From Teichococcus oryzae (GTDB lineage Bacteria; Pseudomonadota; Alphaproteobacteria; Acetobacterales; Acetobacteraceae), in NCBI RefSeq assembly GCF_008386565.1, contig NZ_VUKA01000005.1, positions 124,001 through 188,000 of the forward strand: 64,000 nucleotides of DNA, written 5' to 3'. This document shows, one piece after another, positions 6,856 through 15,603 of the stretch. Positions within the stretch are counted from its first letter, which is position 1. Every line of letters starts with the position of its first letter. The notes under the pieces were generated by a model. It saw only the letters and a program-made list of their open reading frames with translations. It was not told the DNA's origin and made no database searches. The position numbers were made by a program, and so were the translations under genes.

Positions 6856-8062
6856 CTTGGCCGGAAACCGCAAGGCGGTTGCGGATATCGACACCATCAT
6901 CAGCGCCCAGGCGCAGGAACTGTCGGAGAAGCTCCAGGCGCACCGGCTGGAACTGTTCCCGCCCGCCGCGCAGAAGCCGTTGCGTTCCTTCCAGGCGGCA
7001 GAGGTGGCCAAGCTGCTCGGGGTGAAAAGCGGCTATCTGCGGAACCTGTCGCTGGAAGGAAAGGGCCCTGCCCCGGCCGTGACCAGCACCGGGCGCCGCT
7101 CCTACACCGCCGAGCAGATCCAGGAACTGCGCACTTATCTCGAGGAGAATGGCCGGGCCAGCCGGCGCTATGTGCCGCATCGCAGGGGCCCTGAGCACAT
7201 CCAGGTCGTGGCCGTCGTCAACTTCAAGGGTGGCAGCGGCAAGACCACCACCACGGCGCATCTGGCGCAGCATCTGGCGCTGACCGGCCACCGGGTGCTG
7301 GCGGTGGATCTCGATCCCCAGGCCAGCCTTTCGGCGCTGCACGGCTTCCAGCCGGAATTCGACCTCGCCCCAAATGAGACGCTTTACGCCGCGCTGCGCT
7401 ATGACGAGGAGGCGCGGCCGTTGCGCGACCTGATCCGGCGCACCAACTTTCCCGGCCTCGATATTGTGCCCGCCAATATCGAGCTGATGGAATTCGAATA
7501 CGACACGCCGCGGGTGCTGGCGACGCATGAGGGCGGCGCCACGGGACGGGATTTCTTCGCCCGCCTCGACAACGCTCTGGCCAGCGTCGCGGATGAATAC
7601 GATGTCGTGGTGATCGACTGCCCGCCGCAGCTTGGCTACCTGACCATGGCGGCCCTGTGCACGGCGACCGCCGTGCTGATCCCGGTGCATCCGCAGATGC
7701 TGGACGTGATGTCGATGTGCCAGTTCCTGCTGATGCTGGGGGATGTTCTGGGGCATCTGAAGGCCGCCGGAACCAGCCTGCGCTATGACTGGCTGCGTTA
7801 TCTGGTCACCCGCTACGAACCGAGCGACGGCCCGCAGACGCAGATGGTGGCCTTCATGCGCTCGCTGTTCGGGCAGCATGTGCTGACGCATCCGATGCTC
7901 AAAAGCGTCGCCATCGCCGATGCCGGCATCACCAAGCAGACGCTCTACGAGGTCGAGCGCCGGCTGTTCACGCCCGCCACCTATGACCGCGCCATGGAAT
8001 GCCTGGATGCCGTGAATGGCGAGGTCGAACAATTGATCCATGCCGCCTGGGGGAGGGGATGA
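6848..8062 (+). CDS. parA: Partition ATPase ParA (RepA of repABC type)
   Basis: This Walker-type ATPase moves plasmid copies apart on the nucleoid and probably represses its own operon. It has 404 residues. An N-terminal MerR-like helix-turn-helix region (about residues 45-100: FQAAEVAKLLGVKSGYLRNLS...RRSYTAEQI) is followed by the deviant Walker A box KGGSGKTTTT (about 127-136), LAVDLDPQASLSALHGFQPE and VVIDCPPQLGYLTMAAL. The long N-terminus is typical of repABC-type ParA. The start ATG 6848 overlaps repC by 8 nt, and the stop overlaps the parB start. Confidence 0.95.
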   Translation: MDSLAGNRKAVADIDTIISAQAQELSEKLQAHRLELFPPAAQKPLRSFQAAEVAKLLGVKSGYLRNLSLEGKGPAPAVTSTGRRSYTAEQIQELRTYLEENGRASRRYVPHRRGPEHIQVVAVVNFKGGSGKTTTTAHLAQHLALTGHRVLAVDLDPQASLSALHGFQPEFDLAPNETLYAALRYDEEARPLRDLIRRTNFPGLDIVPANIELMEFEYDTPRVLATHEGGATGRDFFARLDNALASVADEYDVVVIDCPPQLGYLTMAALCTATAVLIPVHPQMLDVMSMCQFLLMLGDVLGHLKAAGTSLRYDWLRYLVTRYEPSDGPQTQMVAFMRSLFGQHVLTHPMLKSVAIADAGITKQTLYEVERRLFTPATYDRAMECLDAVNGEVEQLIHAAWGRG

Positions 8063-9153
8063 TGGCGCGAAAGAACCTGCTGGCCGGGCTGACCGGAGCA
8101 AAGTTGACGGCCGTCAACCCGGATGCCCCGCTCTCGCAGCCGGCCCGGCCCGGAGGGCTGCCCTATGCCGGACGCGGCGCGGTCGGCGCCGTCACCCGCA
8201 GCATCGACGACCTGGCCAGCCGCGCCAACGCGGCCAGGGAGCTGGAAGCGCGGCTGACCTCGGGTCAGGTGATCGTGGAGCTGGATCCGGGCATCGTGGA
8301 CGCGTCCTTTGTCGCCGACCGGATGGCGCAGGATGACGAGGACTACCGGGCGCTGCGGGACAGCATCGCGCAAAGCGGGCAGGGATCGCCGATCCTGGTG
8401 CGGCCACACCCGACTGCCCCGGGCCGTTTCCAGGTGGCCTTCGGGCACCGGCGCCTGCGGGCGGCGGCGGAACTGTTGAAGCCGGTCCGCGCCGTGGTCC
8501 GCCAGCTTTCCGACCGTGACCTGATCCTGGCCCAGGGGCAGGAGAACAGCGCCCGCGCCAATCTTTCCTTTATCGAGCGGGCGCGCTTTGCCCATCGGCT
8601 GGAGGAAGGCGGCTATGACCGCGAGACGATCATGCTGGCGCTCAGCGCCGACAAGACCACCGTATCCCGCCTGATCACCGTGATCGAGCGCATCCCGGCC
8701 GCGATCATCGATGCCATCGGGCCGGCGCCCGGGACCGGGCGTGACCGTTGGGTGGAACTCGCCAGCGCCTTCCACCAGGGCGGAGCGCCGGGTGAACTGG
8801 ACGCGCTGCTCGGACAGCCGGATTTCCGCGCGGTGGAGTCGGATGAACGGTTCCGGCAGGTTCTCGACCGGTTCAGCCAGCCACCCAAGGCTCCCGGGGC
8901 GGAGAAGGACGGCCTGCGGCGGGAGCGGGAGCCCGCCCGCTCCTGGGCCCATTCCACCGGCGCGGAGATCCTGAAGATCGCGTCCACGGGGCGCGCCACG
9001 GTGCTGACGATCGACAAGCGTTCCGCACCCGGCTTCGATGCCTTCCTGCTGGACCAGATGGAAACGCTTTATTCGAAATACCTGGCGGAACAGGCCAGGG
9101 CTGTCCGCGCGGACAAGCGAACGCGGCTTTCCATGCCGCGCGAGAAGGCCTGA
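8059..9153 (+). CDS. parB: Partition protein ParB (RepB family)
   Basis: This DNA-binding partition protein recognises parS and loads partner complexes. It has 364 residues. The ParB/sulfiredoxin-like core shows FVADRMAQDDEDYRALRDSIAQSGQGSPILVRP, FGHRRLRAA and GQENSARANLSFIERARFA (the box II region), followed by a helix-turn-helix (ETIMLALSADKTTVSRLI). Its ATG 8059 overlaps the parA stop (ATGATG, ribosome site GGGAGGGG just upstream). A parS palindrome lies inside its own 5' coding sequence. It is the last gene of the repC-parA-parB operon. Confidence 0.95.
   Translation: MMARKNLLAGLTGAKLTAVNPDAPLSQPARPGGLPYAGRGAVGAVTRSIDDLASRANAARELEARLTSGQVIVELDPGIVDASFVADRMAQDDEDYRALRDSIAQSGQGSPILVRPHPTAPGRFQVAFGHRRLRAAAELLKPVRAVVRQLSDRDLILAQGQENSARANLSFIERARFAHRLEEGGYDRETIMLALSADKTTVSRLITVIERIPAAIIDAIGPAPGTGRDRWVELASAFHQGGAPGELDALLGQPDFRAVESDERFRQVLDRFSQPPKAPGAEKDGLRREREPARSWAHSTGAEILKIASTGRATVLTIDKRSAPGFDAFLLDQMETLYSKYLAEQARAVRADKRTRLSMPREKA
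8103..8118. other. parS centromere site 2 (inside parB)
   Basis: This is a second exact copy of the 16-bp palindrome GTTGACGGCCGTCAAC, 45 bp into parB. It matches the repABC centromere consensus. Two sites about 1.35 kb apart flank parA. Confidence 0.85.
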
Positions 9154-9196
9154 AGCGCCGGGAAAAAGGCGAAGGGAAGGGGGCGCGGCTCGGATT

Positions 9197-11116
9197 TCAG
9201 GCGGCCAGCCGGAAGAAGGCCGGGCTGGAACGCAGCGCGGCGCTTGCCTCGCGCAGAAGGCGAGCCTCCCCTGGCGCTTCCGCCGCAAGCCTTGCCGCAG
9301 CCCGCGCCAGTGCGGCGGCAGCCCGCTCGGGGCGGGAGGAGACCGACCGGATGCGGGACAGGGCGGCATCAATGGCGCGGGTGGACCCAGCCGGCAGTTG
9401 CGCCCGGGCGCGAAGCTCCTGCATCCGCAGCACCGCCGATCCCACCGCCAGAACAGCCAGCGCGCCGTCATCTGGCGCCGTGCCCCGCAACGCGGATTTC
9501 TCCGACCAGCGCAGCAGCGCCAGCAGGCGATGGTTCAACCGGGCCCGCCACACATCGCCATCATGGGCGGCGTCCGGGGCGCCGGCCATGGCCTGCAACT
9601 CATTGACCATGCTCCGCGCCAGCATGCGCATCCGCCGGCCGGCATCGGCCGGCAGGATGAAGCGGAAGGCCAGCAAGGCAATCATCGGCCCGGCCAGCAC
9701 GGCGAGAACCAGGGACAGGTGCTCGGCCAGGGTGCCGCGCAGCGGCAGCGCCGGCTGCGACAGCAACAGCAGCGCCATGACGTAATCCGTGGCGCCGAAC
9801 ATCGTCCGGGGATGCGCCAGCGGAGGAACCACCAGCAGGATGAAGGGCATCAGCAGGAACACCAGCATCAGCTCGGAGCCCGCCATGGGCCATGCCAGCC
9901 AGCGGCAGGCCACCGCCGCCAGGCCGCCAAAGGCCTGCCCGATCAGCACCTGCTGCATGATCCAGGCCGGGTTCTCCCAGGTCGAGAACAGCGTCGCCAT
10001 GACGGAGGTGCCGAGCAGGAGGTACGGCCCCGCCGGCCAGCCGGTGAGAACCCAGACGCCGCCCAGGAGCAGCATGATCCCGGTTGCGCGGAAGCTGGCA
10101 TGGCGCGCGCCGATCCAGTCACGGTGCACGGTCAAGAGATGCCGGGGCAGGGGCGCGCGGGGCTGATCGCCGCCGCCGCCAAGATGCCCCCGCAAGGCTC
10201 CCTCGATGCCGAGAATGATGTCTCGGACCTCCGGGCAGGAGGCGGACAGGGCCGCGGCGAGTGCCAGGGCTTCCATCACCTCGGCCGGAGGGGCGGAAGC
10301 TTCCAGCCCTTGGGCGGCGGCTTCGAGCGCATCGGCGGCCGCGGGGGTGGGCGGAACAGCCCGGTCGTTCCGGAGCCAGAGCAGGGCGGATACCAGGGCC
10401 GAGATCACGGCGCGAATGGCGCGTGCCGACCTGCGCGAGCGGAGGGAGCCCGCGCCGTGCGGGTCCACCGCCTCGTCCAGCAGCGCCATCTCGCGCAGCA
10501 GGCCGCGATGGCTCCCCCGCATCCCGTCCGGGCCACCGCGCAGCCGCCCGGCCAGGTGGCGCAGCACGCTGGCCGCCAGGCGCCGGGTCTGGTCGAGGAT
10601 CGGATCGCGGCCGCGCCGCGGCGTGAACAGGAGGCCGACCAGCAGGGCGATCACCACCCCCGTCAGCACGGTCAGCAGGCGATCCGCCCCAAGGGCCCAA
10701 AGATGGCCCGGCCGGGCCGTGTCGAGCATCGCGACCATGGTCGCGGAATAGCCGGCCAGCAGCGTGCCATAGGAGGTCAGCCCGCGCAGCACATTGCCCA
10801 GCCAGGCACAGGCCCCGAGCCAGACCGACAGGCCAATGACGAGCGGAAGCGGCTCCGCGCCCGAGGCCAGCACGACCAGCGTGCCGGCGACCGTGCCGAC
10901 AAGGGTGCCGGCCATGCGGAAGAAGCTTTTCTCGATCAGCATGTTGCGCGCCGGCTGGGACGCCGCGAACACCGTCATGGCCGACCATTGGGGATGCTCC
11001 AGCCCAGCCAGCCAGGCCACCAGCAAAGCAAGGCAGGCGGCCAGCGCCGTGCGCAGGCAGAAGCGCAGGCGCTGCGGATCGATGCCGTGCCAGGCCCGCC
11101 GGAGAGCCCGGCTCAT
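9197..11116 (-). CDS. FUSC-family inner-membrane efflux protein
   Basis: This is a 639-residue membrane protein of the fusaric-acid-resistance/aromatic-acid-exporter family. The N-terminal block (FCLRTALAACLALLVAWLAG, PARNMLIEKSFFRMAGTLVG) and the repeated C-terminal membrane block (about residues 340-500) give the typical two-bundle layout with cytoplasmic helices between and after. It probably exports small aromatic or lipophilic acids together with a periplasmic adaptor, which is not seen here. It is translationally coupled (ATGA overlap) to an upstream MarR regulator, which suggests induction by its substrate. Confidence 0.87.
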   Translation of the reverse strand: MSRALRRAWHGIDPQRLRFCLRTALAACLALLVAWLAGLEHPQWSAMTVFAASQPARNMLIEKSFFRMAGTLVGTVAGTLVVLASGAEPLPLVIGLSVWLGACAWLGNVLRGLTSYGTLLAGYSATMVAMLDTARPGHLWALGADRLLTVLTGVVIALLVGLLFTPRRGRDPILDQTRRLAASVLRHLAGRLRGGPDGMRGSHRGLLREMALLDEAVDPHGAGSLRSRRSARAIRAVISALVSALLWLRNDRAVPPTPAAADALEAAAQGLEASAPPAEVMEALALAAALSASCPEVRDIILGIEGALRGHLGGGGDQPRAPLPRHLLTVHRDWIGARHASFRATGIMLLLGGVWVLTGWPAGPYLLLGTSVMATLFSTWENPAWIMQQVLIGQAFGGLAAVACRWLAWPMAGSELMLVFLLMPFILLVVPPLAHPRTMFGATDYVMALLLLSQPALPLRGTLAEHLSLVLAVLAGPMIALLAFRFILPADAGRRMRMLARSMVNELQAMAGAPDAAHDGDVWRARLNHRLLALLRWSEKSALRGTAPDDGALAVLAVGSAVLRMQELRARAQLPAGSTRAIDAALSRIRSVSSRPERAAAALARAAARLAAEAPGEARLLREASAALRSSPAFFRLAA

Positions 11117-11580
11117 GGCTTCGCCCGCCCCGGCTGGAGGGCCCGCAGCCGGGCGGCGATCCGCTGGAAGGCGCTGGTCATCAGCGCCAGCTCGGCGTCG
11201 CTGAGATCAGACAGCATCTCGGCCTCGGCCACCGCCAGGGTGCAGCGGATGTCGCGGATGGCGCTTCGGCCCGCATCAGTCAGGAAGATCAGCCGCGCCC
11301 GGCGGTCGCCTTCATCCACCCGCCGTTCGATGAGGCCCTTGCCGGCCAGGATGTCCAGCAGCCGCACCAGGCTGGAGCCGTCGGTGCCCACCAGGGCGGA
11401 CAATTCCTTCTGGGTGATGCCGTCGCCGGATTCCTGGAGGTGGATCAGCGGCGCCCATGTGGCGTCGCTGAGGCCGGCACGTTCCAGGCGACGGTCGAGC
11501 GTGCGCCGCCATTGCCGGGCCAGCACGGCGAACTCGAACCCGAAGCGCTGCCGGTGAGGGGAGGAAGGATTGGAGGCCAT
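11113..11580 (-). CDS. MarR-family transcriptional regulator
   Basis: This is a winged helix-turn-helix repressor of 155 residues. The recognition region reads GITQKELSALVGTDGSSLVRLLDILAGKGLIERR, followed by the wing DEGDRRARLIFLTDAG. I chose ATG 11580 (MASNPSSP) over the upstream ATG 11619, which would read through the operator. The gene overlaps the FUSC efflux gene by 4 nt and so almost certainly controls it. Two palindromes lie just upstream of its start and should be autoregulatory operators. Confidence 0.92.
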   Translation of the reverse strand: MASNPSSPHRQRFGFEFAVLARQWRRTLDRRLERAGLSDATWAPLIHLQESGDGITQKELSALVGTDGSSLVRLLDILAGKGLIERRVDEGDRRARLIFLTDAGRSAIRDIRCTLAVAEAEMLSDLSDAELALMTSAFQRIAARLRALQPGRAKP

Positions 11581-11583
11581 CCC

Positions 11584-11600
11584 ATCTGGTAAAACCAGAT
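11584..11600. promoter_or_regulatory. Palindromic operator, marR promoter, proximal
   Basis: This is a perfect inverted repeat, ATCTGGT-AAA-ACCAGAT, 4 bp upstream of the marR ATG and overlapping its leader. It is a candidate site for the MarR dimer. Confidence 0.65.
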
Positions 11601-11607
11601 AGATTGA

Positions 11608-11620
11608 ATTGCAATGCAAT
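11608..11620. promoter_or_regulatory. Palindromic operator, marR promoter, distal
   Basis: This is a perfect 13-bp palindrome, ATTGCA-A-TGCAAT, typical in look of MarR-family operators and 24 bp centre to centre from the proximal palindrome. The spacing suggests two dimers on one DNA face. Confidence 0.6.
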
Positions 11621-11657
11621 ATTCATGGTGGAAGCCGGCATGTGGAGCCCGCCGGGA

Positions 11658-12056
11658 TCATCCAGAGCCGCCGCCCCGCGCCGCCACATGCTTGCGCAGC
11701 AGCGCCATGTTGCGGAGATTGGCGCGAAAGAAGACATCGCCCACCGTGCCCGCCAGCGGCACGGCGCTGATCAGGGAATCCAGCCCCACATTGCCGATCA
11801 TGCGGAGCAGGGTGCCGGTGGAAACGCCCAGCCGGCGCGCCTCCCAGATGAGGTAGGCCGAGACAACCGTGGAGGCGGCGGGCCCCAGCCCCGGCACCAG
11901 GCTCATGAGCGCGTCCGCGCCGAACCGGATGCCGAGCCCCGGAACCCGCCAGCGGCTGTCCAGCAGCCTCGCCAGCACGTCCAGGCGGTCCAGGGCATGG
12001 CGGTCGGAAACGGCATCGACACCTGAAGAAGGCGGTGGGCCGGAATGGATCTGCAT
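11658..12056 (-). CDS. DUF4112 domain protein
   Basis: This is a small predicted membrane protein of 132 residues. It has the DUF4112 pattern: LARLLDSRWRVPGLGIRFGADALMSLVPGLGPAASTVVSAYLIWEARRLGVS, then two more hydrophobic stretches, ending in FFRANLRNMALLRKH. The function of the family is unknown. The start at 12056 has GAGG 4 nt upstream. It appears to be a single gene between the marR promoter and the GMC oxidoreductase. Confidence 0.8.
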   Translation of the reverse strand: MQIHSGPPPSSGVDAVSDRHALDRLDVLARLLDSRWRVPGLGIRFGADALMSLVPGLGPAASTVVSAYLIWEARRLGVSTGTLLRMIGNVGLDSLISAVPLAGTVGDVFFRANLRNMALLRKHVAARGGGSG

Positions 12057-12162
12057 GATGCCTCGCGTCTGCGCCTCGCCGCCCGCGGCACGGTCGGGGA
12101 ATGCCGGGCACCAGCATGAATGCGGCCGGGGCGGATCTGTTGCAGGTGGGGGGATTGGCGCC

Positions 12163-13836
12163 TCAGGGAAGGTGCCGCGCCAGCCGCAAGGCCAGGGCCA
12201 CGAGATGGCGGACCGGGTTCGCCGCGGAACTGAACGGCATCACCGACATGTCGCACACATACAGGCCGGGCGCGCCCACCACCTGCAATTGCTCATCCAC
12301 CACGCTCACCGGCAGGAAGGGGCCGTCATGGCGTTCCTTGCCGGGCATGCGGAGCGAGCCGACGGCGTGGTGCACCGTTCCCCAGCCAAAGCCCTTGCCC
12401 TGGCCCATCCTGGCCATCGGCGCGCAGGGCGTGCCGTTGCTGGAGAAGCGCGCGAAGATCCGCTCCGCGAGATCGTTGAGCAGGCCGAACACCTCCTGGT
12501 CGTTCATCTGCCACCCCGCCAGGGCGGGAAAGCGCGATCCGCAAAGATGGCTGGTCCAGCTCTGGTTGCGGAACACGATCTCCGGCACGTAGCCGAAGGG
12601 CGGACAGGGCCTGATCTCGTTGGCGGGGTCGAGCGGGTTGCCGAAGCTGAACTTGATGTCCACCACGGGCGTTCCGTCGAGCGGGACCGGCGTTTCCGGC
12701 GCGGACGGGTCGTTTTCCCGCAGGTGCCAGTACTCGTGGTTGACGTTCATCTCGATGTTGAAGGGGAAGCGGGTGCGGCCCCCATCCTTCAGCCCTCTTG
12801 AATAGAAGATGATCTTCGCCGTCGAGTTCCGCGGGATGGGAAAATCGCCGATATGCGTGGCCAGGGTGTGCAGCGTGTCGGTGGTGGGATGGTCGGTCAG
12901 GCCGCGTCCCATCATGTCCTGCACGGCGCCGTCGAGCTCGCGCCCGATCGTGCTGCGCTTCATCAGCTTCGGGCTTTCGATGGAGCCGGCGGCCAGAACG
13001 ACCCGGCCTGCCTGGAAGCTGCGCGCCTCGTTGTTCAGGGTGTTGCGCGTGACAACCTCCAGCCGTCCATCGCCCAGGCGCCGGATGTCCTCCGCGTAAT
13101 GGTTGAGCAGCAGGTTCAGCCCTTCCGGCCTGCCGCCCGAGTTCTGGTCGCCGGACAGCTTGAGCTGGTTGACCAGAAGTTCCGCCGTGTTGAAGACACC
13201 CGTGGATTCCACGAAGAAGTCGCGAACGGGCACGCCGCCCGGCTGCAGATAGGGCTGGTGCAGGGCGCGGGGCGTTTGCTCGATGATGAAGTCGGCGGCG
13301 AGCGGCGAGGCTCGCAGGCGGTCGACGATGCCTTGCGCCGTGTCGCCCATGCTCACCGCCTCATTCATCAGGAGGCCGGCTTCGTCGAGCAGCCCGCCTT
13401 CGAGTTCCTGCCGCAGGGCGGCGGGAAAGAAATCCAGTTCCCAGGGCTGCAAAGCCGGGATCAGGCCGGACCAGAAGATGGAGCGCCCGCCGAAATTCAG
13501 TTGCGGGCGCTCGCCGATGAAATCCTGCTGGCCGCTGTTGCCCGCCTGCGTGAAGTTGCCGCAGCCGAAGCGTCGCGCCACCTGGTCGTTCGGCAGCCGC
13601 GAACAGTTGTAGACATGCGTCGGGTAAAGAAACGAGCCCGCTTCCAGCACCAGGATGCGCCGCCCGTTCCCGAAGCGGTCGGCCAGCGCATCCGCCAGCA
13701 CGCCGCCGCCCATGCCCGAGCCGATGATCACGATGTCGAAGGCCGTGTCCGCGCCGGTATAGGATGGGGAAACGCGCTGGAAGACGGGATCGTGGGCGGC
13801 GATGAAGTTGTCGTAGAGGCCCGCGTTGAACGTCAT
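12163..13836 (-). CDS. GMC-type FAD oxidoreductase
   Basis: This flavoprotein has about 557 residues. The dinucleotide fold FDIVIIGSGMGGGVLADAL sits near the N-terminus and ends in LVLEAGSF; a FGGRSIFWSGLIP segment follows, and the C-terminal GMC domain carries GTVHHAVGSLRMPG and AANPVRHLVALAL. Catalytic histidines are expected in that C-terminal region. I chose ATG 13836 (MTFNAGLYDN), which has CGGAGGG 8 nt upstream. It lies 91 bp after a DyP-type peroxidase gene on the same strand. If it is an oxidase it would supply H2O2 to that peroxidase. The substrate is unknown. Confidence 0.87.
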   Translation of the reverse strand: MTFNAGLYDNFIAAHDPVFQRVSPSYTGADTAFDIVIIGSGMGGGVLADALADRFGNGRRILVLEAGSFLYPTHVYNCSRLPNDQVARRFGCGNFTQAGNSGQQDFIGERPQLNFGGRSIFWSGLIPALQPWELDFFPAALRQELEGGLLDEAGLLMNEAVSMGDTAQGIVDRLRASPLAADFIIEQTPRALHQPYLQPGGVPVRDFFVESTGVFNTAELLVNQLKLSGDQNSGGRPEGLNLLLNHYAEDIRRLGDGRLEVVTRNTLNNEARSFQAGRVVLAAGSIESPKLMKRSTIGRELDGAVQDMMGRGLTDHPTTDTLHTLATHIGDFPIPRNSTAKIIFYSRGLKDGGRTRFPFNIEMNVNHEYWHLRENDPSAPETPVPLDGTPVVDIKFSFGNPLDPANEIRPCPPFGYVPEIVFRNQSWTSHLCGSRFPALAGWQMNDQEVFGLLNDLAERIFARFSSNGTPCAPMARMGQGKGFGWGTVHHAVGSLRMPGKERHDGPFLPVSVVDEQLQVVGAPGLYVCDMSVMPFSSAANPVRHLVALALRLARHLP

Positions 13837-13927
13837 GCTGGTGGCCCTCCGGCCGATGATGGCCACGGTGGCCGGTGGCCGCGCCCGGGACGATGCGGGG
13901 CACCCCTCCCGGCGCGGCCGGCTTGTT

Positions 13928-15388
13928 TCAGGCGGTCGCGGTCAGGCTTTGCAGGAACGGCATGCTGGGGGTCCAGAAGAACTCGCCGCCCTTGTCGGTG
14001 ACCAGTTGCCGCTGGCCCGGCAGCTTCCGGGTGGCGTTGCTTCCCCAGGGACCGGGCCAGGTCTGCTCCACGCCGCGCGGGCCCTGGCCGATGATGCTGT
14101 CATGGCCGCTGCCGCCCGGCCGCACGAAATCCTCGTTATTGGCCCAGCTGTTCTGCATGAAGGCGAACTGGTCCGGGATGCTGCTCTGGTAGCATTGGAA
14201 AAGCAGCCCGACGCCGCCGCTGGGCGCGTCGCCCAGATCATTGTCGCGGGAGCCATAGGTGATGCCGCGCCGGACCACGCGGCGCTGCCGCTCATTCTCA
14301 TCCACGGCGGCGCCGCCGCCGAACTGGCGCCCGATGTCGCCGCGCGGATTGGTTTTGCGGATATGGGCATGGAACGGGCATTTCGCCGGAAAGGCCGGGG
14401 GCGTTCCGGGATCGACCGCGTAGGAGAAATTGTTCACGGGGGGCGATGCGCCGCTCGGCGCGCCGGCCAGCACCGTGGGCGTGCCGTCCTGGAAGCGGCC
14501 GACCATCATCGCCCCGGCCTGATCCCGGGGGATGCCGCCCAGGGCAGCGGCAAGCCTCGCTTCCTCGTCCCGGAACAGCCGGACGTTCTGCTCCAGCTTG
14601 CGGAACACGAAGAAGCTGCCGCAGGCATCGTCGTCCCGCACAAAGGGATCGCGCAGCAGGGCCAGGGCCAGCCCGGCGGATGGATCGTTCTCGGTCCGGT
14701 CCTGCGGCGGCGGAAGGTCGGAGGTGACGAGCGCCGGCTGGCTGATGCCGTCGATGAAGCCGAAATGCTCCACCGCGTCGTCGCCGCGCCGCTGCTGCTG
14801 GCCGATCTCGAAGGCCACCACCTCGGCGGCGCCGTCGATCAGCGCATTGGCGTCCTTGGCGGCATCCAGCAGGGCGGTCGGGATGGCATCGGCGTCGTAG
14901 GGCTCCTCCGCATGGCCCATGGCCAGCAGCAGCATGCCGTCGATATCGCCCCCCCGATAGCCCGCGTCCCATTGATCGGGCTGGTCCGCGAACACTGCCG
15001 CCGCGTCCTTCATCGGATTGGCGAAGGAGACCGGCGCCGAGGTGGCCGGCTGCAGCGTGGCCTCGCCGAAGCCGGCCGGCAGCGTGAGGCCCAGAAGCTT
15101 CATTCCCTTGGCCGAAAGCATCAGGGCGCCGAAAAGCTCCTGCTCATGGCCGGCCTTGAAGCGCGCGATCTGCTGCTCCTGCTCCGCCGCGGAGGTCACG
15201 TAGCGCCGGGTCAGTTCCGCCACCAGCCTGCGCGCCGCCGCGGGGTCGCCACGGAAGCGGAAGAAGCTGTGCATCGCGTAATCCCGCCCATGGGATTTCA
15301 GGATGTTGCCTTGCAGCTTCTCGAGCAGCGGCTGGAATCGAGGGTCGGCGAGATCAATGGGATCAGGATGTGTGAGATCGACGGGCAC
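13928..15388 (-). CDS. DyP-type heme peroxidase
   Basis: This is a dye-decolorizing-peroxidase-family enzyme of 486 residues. The distal GxxDG motif reads GFIDGISQP (about residue 212), and the proximal heme histidine is expected in CPFHAHIRKTNPRGD (about 338-350). The long N-terminal part and overall size fit the larger bacterial DyP classes. I chose GTG 15388 because AGGAGG lies 7 nt upstream; no better ATG is in frame. No signal peptide is evident. It is the first gene before the GMC oxidoreductase, so the two may form an oxidase/peroxidase pair. Confidence 0.87.
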   Translation of the reverse strand: MPVDLTHPDPIDLADPRFQPLLEKLQGNILKSHGRDYAMHSFFRFRGDPAAARRLVAELTRRYVTSAAEQEQQIARFKAGHEQELFGALMLSAKGMKLLGLTLPAGFGEATLQPATSAPVSFANPMKDAAAVFADQPDQWDAGYRGGDIDGMLLLAMGHAEEPYDADAIPTALLDAAKDANALIDGAAEVVAFEIGQQQRRGDDAVEHFGFIDGISQPALVTSDLPPPQDRTENDPSAGLALALLRDPFVRDDDACGSFFVFRKLEQNVRLFRDEEARLAAALGGIPRDQAGAMMVGRFQDGTPTVLAGAPSGASPPVNNFSYAVDPGTPPAFPAKCPFHAHIRKTNPRGDIGRQFGGGAAVDENERQRRVVRRGITYGSRDNDLGDAPSGGVGLLFQCYQSSIPDQFAFMQNSWANNEDFVRPGGSGHDSIIGQGPRGVEQTWPGPWGSNATRKLPGQRQLVTDKGGEFFWTPSMPFLQSLTATA

Positions 15389-15458
15389 GACGATGCCTCC
15401 TGACGATGTGGGGCAGACCGCCTGTTCCGGCCAAGCTTGGTGACGAAGGGGTTGAAGC

Positions 15459-15481
15459 CGTCCGCGGCCAGTTCGCGGACG
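15459..15481. terminator. Strong inverted repeat between PhyH and DyP genes
   Basis: Perfect 8-bp arms, CGTCCGCG and CGCGGACG, flank a 7-base loop. It lies downstream of the PhyH gene and upstream of the DyP gene on the minus strand. There is no clear U tract, so it may be a terminator or an operator for the peroxidase. Confidence 0.45.
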
Positions 15482-15603
15482 TTGCTCTTTCGTTACGATA
15501 TGTGTCAAGAACTGATCGCCGCGTGCGTGACGCGCAAAGCGGCGCTTCAGCCATGCAAGCCGCCGGGGCCGGCATCGCCGCGGCCCCGGTGGGCAACCAT
15601 GCC

